Assembly (NCBI GenBank): GCA_021229015.1
Contig: CM037795.1
Coordinates: 16,016,117 to 16,080,116, forward strand
Source: Solen grandis
Taxonomy: Eukaryota > Mollusca > Bivalvia > Adapedonta > Solenidae
Direction: 5' to 3'
DNA: 64,000 bases
In this document: positions 57,641 to 64,000 of the stretch, piece by piece
Layout: each line of letters opens with the position of its first letter
How positions within the stretch are numbered: the stretch's first letter is position 1
Made by a program: the position numbers and the translations under genes
Notes under the pieces: model-generated
What the model was told of the DNA's origin: nothing
What the model saw: only the letters and a program-made list of their open reading frames with translations
Database searches by the model: none

Positions 57641-58903
57641 AATCTTTGTGTCTTCCCTTTTAACTTCCATATTAATGAATGAATTTTCATAAAATTTTAC
57701 AAAAGTGTTGCACGTAGAGTTTCAAAATCGGCTAAAAGTCATAATTGATGATCGGAAATAATCAGACAAGACATTGCGATCAATCATTGATTATGTAATC
57801 GATTTGTTTATTAACAATCACTTGTATGTAGATTGTGACTTTGAAAGCAAAAAAATATCTTAATAAGACTAAGATACTATCAAAGATATTTTATTACAGG
57901 AGACAAGAACTAGCAGGCTATTTATTCAAGATTGAAAAATAATTTGAAAAATATGAGGAAAAACTTTAAAAAAAAAAAAAAAGAATTCAGAAATTGAGTT
58001 TAGAAGCAGAATACATTTAGTGTTACTATTGATTCTACTTTTTCCTTTTATTTCTAGAGAAATTAGAGGAATCGATTGTGAAGAACACAATCTATGATCG
58101 CCAACCTAGACAGTAATCGATCAATCCTCGAGTATAATCTATGATCGTCCATCAAAATGATGATTGTCAATCAAACCATGTGTGTCCTTGAAAGGTCAAG
58201 GTCACTTCTGTTGTTAGAAATTCTCTTTAGTATATATAGGCTACATCTTTGTGTCCGCTCTATAACTTTAATATCTAAGTTTGGATTTTCTTGAAACTTC
58301 ACAGAACTTACATATCCATATCTATGGATGGATTTTCATTAAACTTAAATTAAGTGTTTGTCATTACATGAAGATGTTCTGGTGCAATAACCATATGCAT
58401 GCTTGAAAGGTCAAGGTCACACGTTGCAAGAAATTGTCTTTGGTATGTATACATAGGCTTTATTTTCATGTCCACTCTATAACTTCATATCTAAGTTTGG
58501 ATTTTCTTGAACAGGGATTTACTTAAGGATTAGACTTTCACTTGTCCAGGGGAAAAGTTACTTTGAACATCTACTAGCCCCAAGAGAAAACAGGTTGCCC
58601 GATCTTGAAGTTAATGTTTAAAGCTAAATATGTGAAATATTAATTTGGATTTTAGTTAATATGTATCAAAGACAATTTGCAAGCATTTTACCCCTGATAT
58701 ACTGTAGAAAATTAAAAAAAAAAAAAAAAAAAAAGATTTCATTTACATAAATAAACGTGCCAGCCGGGCTATTTTCTTTGAAGATGTGGGCATCCACTTC
58801 AGAAAACCCCTGTTGAAACTTAACAGAAGTGTTTGTCATAAGGTGTGTCACCAGCATCAAGCACGCTTGAAAGGTCAGTACAGTTCGGGGATCATATCTT
58901 ATT
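57641..58903 (+). repeat. Diverged tandem-core array without identified termini
   Basis: Units are marked by TTTGTGTC(C/T)(G/A)CTCTATAACTT, TCTAAGTTTGGATTTTCTTGAAACTT and CTTGAAAGGTCAAGGTCAC. About 57730-58160 is an unrelated insert with repeated GATTGAT/ATCGATT and GATGATCG phrases. A hAT-like MITE occupies 58512-58812. The phrase GAAAGGTCAAGGTCA links this array to the F5 element immediately downstream. Confidence 0.6.
58512..58812. mobile_element. hAT-like MITE (CAGGGGTTT-CTTAAG family), copy 2, target duplication TTGAA
   Basis: Starts CAGGGATTTACTTAAGGA and ends CCACTTCAGAAAACCCCTG. TTGAA flanks both sides (58507-58511 and 58813-58817). The neighbouring core unit at 58285-58300 (TTTTCTTGAAACTTCACAG) is an unoccupied version of the site. 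Sister copies: 29509 and 62098. Confidence 0.9.
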
Positions 58904-60230
58904 AATCCCCCGCCGCGAAGCGGGAGGGGGGTTATAGGAATGCCCATCGTCCGTCCGTCAGTGTGTCCAAAACATTTTCGTGTCTGCTCCATATCTCATG
59001 AATGCTTGGACACATTTTCTTCAAACTCGGCTAAAGTGTTAACCTCATTGAGCTGGTGTGCAGAAGGCATGTGGCGGTCACGCTGGCTTAAGGTCAAGGT
59101 CATACTTGAAGGTCAAATGTTATTTTCGTGTCCGCTCCATATCTCATGAATGCTTGGACACATTTTCTTCAAACTCGGCTAAAGTGTTAACCTCATTGAG
59201 CTGATGTGCAGAAGGCATGAGGCGGTCATGCTGGCTCAAGGTCAAGGTCATACTTGAAGGTCAAATGTTATTTTCGTGTCCGCTCCATATCTCATGAATG
59301 CTTGGACACATTTTCTTCAGACTCGCTAAAATGTTAACCTCATTGAGCTGATGTGCAGAAGGCATGAGGCGGTCATGCTGGCTCAAGGTCAAGGTCATAC
59401 TTGAAGGTCAAATGTTATTTTCGTGTCCGCTCCATATCTCATGAACGCTTGGACACATTTTCTTCAAACTCAGCTAAAATGTTAACCTCATTGAGCTGAT
59501 GTGCAGAAGGCATGAGGCGGTCATGCTGGCTCAAGGTCAAGGTCATACTTGAAGGTCAAATGTTATTTTCGTGTCCGCTCCATATCTCATGAACGCTTGG
59601 ACACATTTTCTTCAAACTCGGCCAAAATGTTAACCTCATTGAGCTGATGTGCAGAAGGCATTAGGTGGTCACGCTGGCTTAAGGTCAAGGTCATACTTGA
59701 AGGTCAAATGTTATTTTCGTGTCCGCTCCATATCTCATGAACGCTTGGACACATTTTCTTCAAACTCTGCTAAAATGTTAACCTCATTGAGCTGATGTGC
59801 AGAAGGCATGAGTCGGTCACGCTGGCTAAAGGTCAAGGTCATCCTTGAAGGTCAAATGTTTAAGCCTCCACTTTTTCATGTCATCTCGATATCCCGTGTC
59901 ATGTTCACAATCATACAAATTATGTCATGATATATAAAGTTTTTAATTGAGTTACACATGTATTTTGTGGTTACCTAACACATCCTATACTTCATTGATG
60001 TTCACTTTTTGTACTGTTTCCCATGTAAAACTTGTCAGTAAACTTTTAATATATGTGCCTCCGAATTCTGAGATTCATACATAACTCCGGAAAGTTAAAT
60101 TGTCTTAAACTGATCTTCTATGTCTGCTACAACCATGCCAGGTTAAGGTGAACATAATCCTATGACCAAACAAATTCTAATATTTGGCCAGCGGCGGGGG
60201 GATATAGCTGTCCTTTGGACTGCCTTGTTT
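58904..60230 (+). mobile_element. F5 tandem-core element (AATCCCCCGCCGC family), complete
   Basis: 5' palindrome CCCCCGCCGCGAAGCGGGAGGGGG (58907-58930), CGTCCGTCCGTC microsatellite (58949-58960), six highly uniform 148-bp core units (CGTGTCCGCTCCATATCTCATGAA, TTCTTCAAACTCGGCTAAAGTGTTAACC, AAGGTCAAGGTCATACTTGAAGGTCA), then a non-repetitive ~300 bp. The inverted motif GCGGCGGGGGGAT is at 60191-60203, hairpin GTCCTTTGGAC at 60210-60220 and CTTGTTTC at the end. Same plan as F1 with unrelated sequence. Non-coding. Confidence 0.85.
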
Positions 60231-60712
60231 CTATTTGGCACAAATTCTTTTATGGGGGTTTCACTGGTGGGGACTCTTGACAAGTATGGCTTGCAGTACT
60301 GAGAAAGCCTCATTATATTGTGCCACTGCTTTTATTTATTATTATATATATGTATATTTTGTAAAAAAGGTAATAAAATATTTTTTTTTTTTTTTAATTC
60401 ATGGAAAACAAAATTCAGTATATACAGGAAATAATTAAGTTGTGTGTTTTTTGTTTTTAACATTTTATGCTAGTAACACATAAAGCATAACTTAAAAATT
60501 GCAATAGTCCAGATACTTTAAGCTTGAATATATTAGAAAATTATTATTTGGAAGAATATGGTGCATATCTTTTTTTTTTTTTTTTTTTTGTCTTTATCAA
60601 AACTTAAGTTAAAAAAAAAAAAAAAGCATTTCAGACTAAATGAGATTGTACAGAGGAGAGATGAATACTACATGAAATTTAATCTACCACTGGTTGCCAG
60701 TGCATGCTTTTT
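60231..60712. other. Gene-free spacer
   Basis: AT-rich with poly-T (60571-60590) and poly-A tracts; no terminus except the TTTTT before the next F1. No gene seen. Confidence 0.4.
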
Positions 60713-61702
60713 AGCTCACCTGAGCACGTGTGCTCAGGATGAGCTTTTAGGATCGATGAATGTCCGTCGTCCGTCCGTCCGTCCGTCCGTCCGTCCGTCG
60801 TCCGTCGTCCACAATTTGTTCGTTTGCACTCTAGCATCTTCATTTTATGAGCAATTATCTTCAAACTTTAAAACAATGTTTATAACCATAAAATCTCGGC
60901 CAAGTTCGATTATGGCTGATATCGGAACATTAGGTCAGGAGTTATGCCCCTTTTAATATTAAAAAAAGCCAATTTCAATTGTTTCACTCTAGCATCTTCA
61001 TTTCATGAGCAATTATCTTCAAACTTTATATCAATGTTTATAACCATAAAATCACGGCCAAGTTCGATTATGACTGATATCGTACCATTAGGTCAGGAGT
61101 TATGCCCCTTTTAATATTAAAAAAATGCCATATCTCAAGTTGTTTACACTCTAGCATCTTCATCTTTTGAGCAATCCTCTTCAAACTTTATGGCAATGCT
61201 TATGACCATAAGGTCCCGATTGAGTTCGATTATGGCTGAGATTCATCAATTAGGTCAGGAGTTATGCCCCTTTTAATATTAAAAAAATGCCATATTTCAC
61301 TTTGTTTACACTCAAGCATCTTCTTCTTTTGAGCAATCCTCTTCAAACTTAATGGCAATGCTTATGACCATAATGTCTCGATTGAGTTCAATTGTGGCTG
61401 AGATCCGTCAATTAGTTCAGAAATTATGCCCCTTTTAATATTAAAAAAATGTCAGAAATCACTTTGTTTACACTCTAGCATCTTCATTTTTTTAACAATC
61501 ATTTTTAAACTTTAAGACAATGTTTATGCCCATAATCTCACAATCGGGTTCAATTATAACTGATATTGACTTGTAAATTTAGGAGTTATGCCCATTTCAC
61601 CATAAAAAAAAAGCCAGATTTCACTTTTACACTCAAGCATCTTTATTTCTTAAGCAATCATCTTTCTCAGGTGAGCGACCAAGGGCCATCTTGGCCCTCT
61701 TG
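60713..61702 (+). mobile_element. F1 tandem-core element, complete, core type E
   Basis: 5' palindrome AGCTCACCTGAGCACGTGTGCTCAGGATGAGCT, a long CGTCCGTCCGTCC tract (60762-60808), five core E units of ~162 bp (CATCTTCA..TTTTGAGCAAT, CTTCAAACTTTATGGCAATG, GGTCAGGAGTTATGCCCCTTTTAAT), then CTCAGGTGAGCG, hairpin AGGGCCATCTTGGCCCT and CTTGTTTT. Confidence 0.92.
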
Positions 61703-62030
61703 TTTTAGCTCACTGACCAAAACGCATAACATGGATTTTAACTGAATTATTCACCTTTCTGAACTTAGAAATTCCTGGTTAAGATTATGCGTGCAAATTC
61801 AATCTCCACAACCACCAAAGGTATTCACTTGAAACTTTAAGAATGTATTTGGGGTCATTATAGTAATTCACTGACCAAGACCCATAACTTTTAATGGAAA
61901 TATTTCCCTTTGTAACTTTAGATCTTTTGCGTGCAAATTCAATCTCCACAACCACCAAAGGTATTCACTTGAAACTTCACACATGTCTTAGGGGTCATTA
62001 TTGTGCAACAGGATGAATTTTAATCTTCAT
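61703..62030 (+). repeat. F4-type core fragment, two units
   Basis: Two ~140-bp units with GCGTGCAAATTCAATCTCCACAACC and AAAGGTATTCACTTGAAACTT, similar to the F4 core at 36110. No F4 terminus is attached. Confidence 0.6.
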
Positions 62031-62097
62031 CAGTATGTAATATAAATGCATCATGACTTAAATTTGAAGCTGACACTTGTTATCAAAATGTCATTCC

Positions 62098-62418
62098 CAG
62101 GGGTTTACTTAAGGATTTGACTTTCACTTGTCCAGGGGGCAAGTGACTTTGAACATCTACTAGCCCCCAGTGAAAACAGGTTGCCCAATCTTTAAGTTAT
62201 TTGGTGTTTGTTAATGTTTACAACTAAATATGTGTAATATTAAGGTGAATTTGCAAGCATTTCACACTTGATATACTGTAGAAAATAAAAAAAACCCCGA
62301 AAGATTTCATTTTACATAAATAAACTTGCCTGCCGGGCAATCTTCTTTGAAAAATCACTTGTCCGCAGTGATTTTAACCCGGCACGGGCAAGCGGGCGTC
62401 CACTTAAGAAAACCCCTG
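62098..62418. mobile_element. hAT-like MITE (CAGGGGTTT-CTTAAG family), copy 3
   Basis: CAGGGGTTTACTTAAGGATT at the left and TCCACTTAAGAAAACCCCTG at the right. CATTC follows at 62419-62423 and occurs one base before the left end (62092-62096), an imperfect 5-bp duplication. Subterminal ACTTGCC(C/T)G and CGGGCAAGCGGGCG motifs as in copy 1. Confidence 0.82.
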
Positions 62419-62759
62419 CATTCACCTGCTGTAGTGAATTATGAATTTGGGAATTCTTATGGGAGTGTTAAATATAACCATGTAAATTAATTTAGCCTGA
62501 TAATCATGGTGTCAGCCCTAATAACTCAAAATCAGCCGTTCACACCAATGCATTTACTAAGGGAGAAAACTTGCGGGGAGGGAGATCTCTTCATAGTCAC
62601 CCAGACCAAGTTCAGCGTCAGCATTCCATATAAAAATACACCCATATATATTTATTAGTTATAGTTATTGCTTTGATACTTTGTATACTCTTCAGCAACA
62701 TAAAGGTAATGAGTAGAATAGGGCAGACACTATCATGTATTTTAACAGATACACTTTTT

Positions 62760-63221
62760 GTGAAGCTTTATAACCAAGAGAAGATGCGCATATCCTCAGC
62801 ATGACCCGGTTCCTAAATTTTTCAATTGACTTTTCGGCCTATAGTACATATTGCATGATTCTTGTCCGGGCTATTTCTCAGGAACTAATGGCTTGAATTC
62901 AACGAAACTTTATGGGAAGCTTTATTACCAAGAGGAGATGCGCATATCGTCAGCATGACCCAGTTCCTAAATTTTTCAAAGAGTTATGGCCCCTTGACTT
63001 TTCGGCCTATAGTACATATTGCATGATTCTTGTCTGGGCTATTTCTCAGGAACTAATAGCTTGATTTCAACAAAACTTTATGTGAAGCTTTATTACAAAG
63101 AGGAGATGCGCATATCTTCGGCTTGACCCAGTTCATACATCCTCCCACCCATTGACCAAGGTCTCTTTTGTAACAATTACGTTCTTTGGGGAGCATCTGT
63201 CAGTTCTACTGACTTTCTTGT
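62760..63221 (+). mobile_element. F6 tandem-core element, 3' part
   Basis: Two to three ~175-bp units (AACTTTATG.GAAGCTTTATTACCAAGAGGAGATGCGCATAT, GAGTTATGGCCCCTTGACTTTT, GGGCTATTTCTCAGGAACTAAT). The 3' end has a GGGGAGCATCT then hairpin GTCAGTTCTACTGAC (63198-63212) and TTTCTTGTTTT. The 5' end was not identified. Confidence 0.7.
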
Positions 63222-63244
63222 TTTTTACTATGAAGCACTGAGAA

Positions 63245-63410
63245 TAGATGAGCATGCTGTCTCCCTGACAGCTTTTGTTGGTTTGTGGAATTTAAATGAT
63301 CTTATGGATTATGTTTCCAGGACAATTTGCTATAATATAGTGTCTTTTTAAAGGCAATGAAGCAGGCAATTTTTCTCAGGTGAGCTTCTTCAGGGCCATC
63401 TTTGCTCTCT
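63245..63410 (+). repeat. Two decayed 3' termini (F4-type then F1-type)
   Basis: 63248-63277 reads GATGAGCATGCTGTCTCCCTGACAGC then TTTTGTTGG, an F4 3' hairpin end. 63373-63410 reads TTTCTCAGGTGAGCTTCTTCAGGGCCATCTTTGC, an eroded F1 3' end. Their bodies are not recognisable. Confidence 0.6.
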
Positions 63411-63805
63411 TTATCTTTTCATTCTTATTTTCCCCCAAATATTTAATAGTCTGATTTTTATGCTTCCTGAAGGGAGAGCATATAGTTGCCGCTTTTTCCA
63501 TTATCAGTGCAGTACACATAAACTATTAAGAGGTATCAACATAAAACTTCATAGTTAGACAGATCTCAATAAGAAGTACAGTGTACAAGAAACATAACTC
63601 CTGTTTTGCATAATTTAGGAGTTATTGCCCTTTGTTATTTTTCATACTTTTTTTTACGGAGCTCATATAGTATAATAATGTACCAATCAAGTGACAAAAC
63701 AGAGTTGGGGGGGGGGGGGGATCCACCAGTTCTACCAGCACTTGTTTTAACTTTAAGACAGAAAGGCCACGACATACCAAAGTTTTCATTAAAAAAAAAA
63801 AAGGG

Positions 63806-63905
63806 TACCGGTATAGCTCTCTTGGCCACATGGTGCTGAGCATATAAGGGTACTTCCAGGACTGGCGGGTTAATGTCAGACACCGTGCATCTGTTTGTCC
63901 TTCCA
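63806..63905 (+). repeat. SINE-2-like fragment
   Basis: GGTACCGGTATAGCTCTCTTGGCC, GCTGAGCATATAAGGGTACTTCCAGGACTGG match the copy at 54785. A G run of 13 lies upstream at 63708-63720. Confidence 0.55.
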
Positions 63906-63942
63906 TCACACCTTAGATTTACCATTGTGTTTAAGCTTTTTT

Positions 63943-64000
63943 ATCTCACCTTGAGCACAAAGTGCTATTGGAATCGCCCATCTGTTGATATCCGTCGTCA
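63943..64000 (+). mobile_element. F1 element 5' end, cut by the window edge
   Basis: TTTTTT precedes ATCTCACCTTGAGCACAAAGTGCT, then TTGGAATCGCCC and a starting CCGTCGTC tract, a slightly diverged F1 head. Confidence 0.75.

Noticed and set aside
58975..59860. Regular 148-bp repeats resembling a CRISPR-like array
   Set aside because: The repeats are contiguous with no unique spacers, in a eukaryotic transposable element.
45240..64000. Further 14-3-3 exons
   Set aside because: I looked for the KVFYLKMKGDYYRYL and later conserved blocks in the remaining sequence and found none.

Overview
The window is eukaryotic nuclear DNA, AT-rich and sparse in genes, most plausibly from a bivalve mollusc. 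A split 14-3-3 epsilon gene, GT-AG and GC-AG introns, tRNA-derived SINEs, LINE remnants, hAT, pogo and TTAA-type DNA transposons, and many elements carrying ~150-bp tandem cores with CGTC microsatellites all fit that. The repeat terminus AGCTCACCTGAG and these tandem-core elements are, to my knowledge, typical of bivalves; I cannot name the species. There is no rRNA, prokaryotic operon or CRISPR array. Two runs of exactly 100 N (5101-5200 and 18235-18334) are scaffold gaps inside repeats.

Host gene: a + strand 14-3-3 epsilon gene is the only ordinary host gene I can support. Exon 1 (24470-24533) and exon 2 (45037-45239) join in frame; intron 1 is 20.5 kb, and the remaining exons lie beyond the right edge. 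The intron has collected most of the complex transposon nests.

Layout: 0.5-4.1 kb, two antisense LINE remnants and an 83-nt G run. 4.5-9.3 kb, tandem-core elements and the C-terminal half of a pogo/Tigger transposase. 9.3-15.9 kb, sparse sequence with SINE pieces. 15.9-20.5 kb, tandem-core elements, a TTAA MITE and one intact SINE with a perfect 12-bp target duplication. 20.5-24.5 kb, sequence upstream of 14-3-3. 24.5-45 kb, intron 1, with hAT-like MITEs, a 4.4-kb tandem-core element containing a hAT element inside an inverted hAT element, and an antisense ten-exon hAT transposase pseudogene that itself carries two insertions. 45-64 kb, exon 2, a second hAT element with a zinc-finger ORF, then a dense field of tandem-core elements.

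Main result: at least five repeat families with unrelated termini share one blueprint. It runs: 5' palindrome, CGTC-type microsatellite, tandem ~145-178-bp core units, an inverted copy of the 5' motif, a short 3' hairpin, and often a CTTGTTT end in a T-rich site. This resembles non-autonomous Helentron/HINE elements. Cores have apparently been exchanged between families, and one insertion into a coding exon shows the element boundaries directly. A second result is a group of hAT-like elements with 5-bp target duplications, several proven by empty-site paralogues inside this window. The hAT transposase and the zinc-finger-only ORF are candidate sources of their mobilising and regulating proteins; that link is inference.
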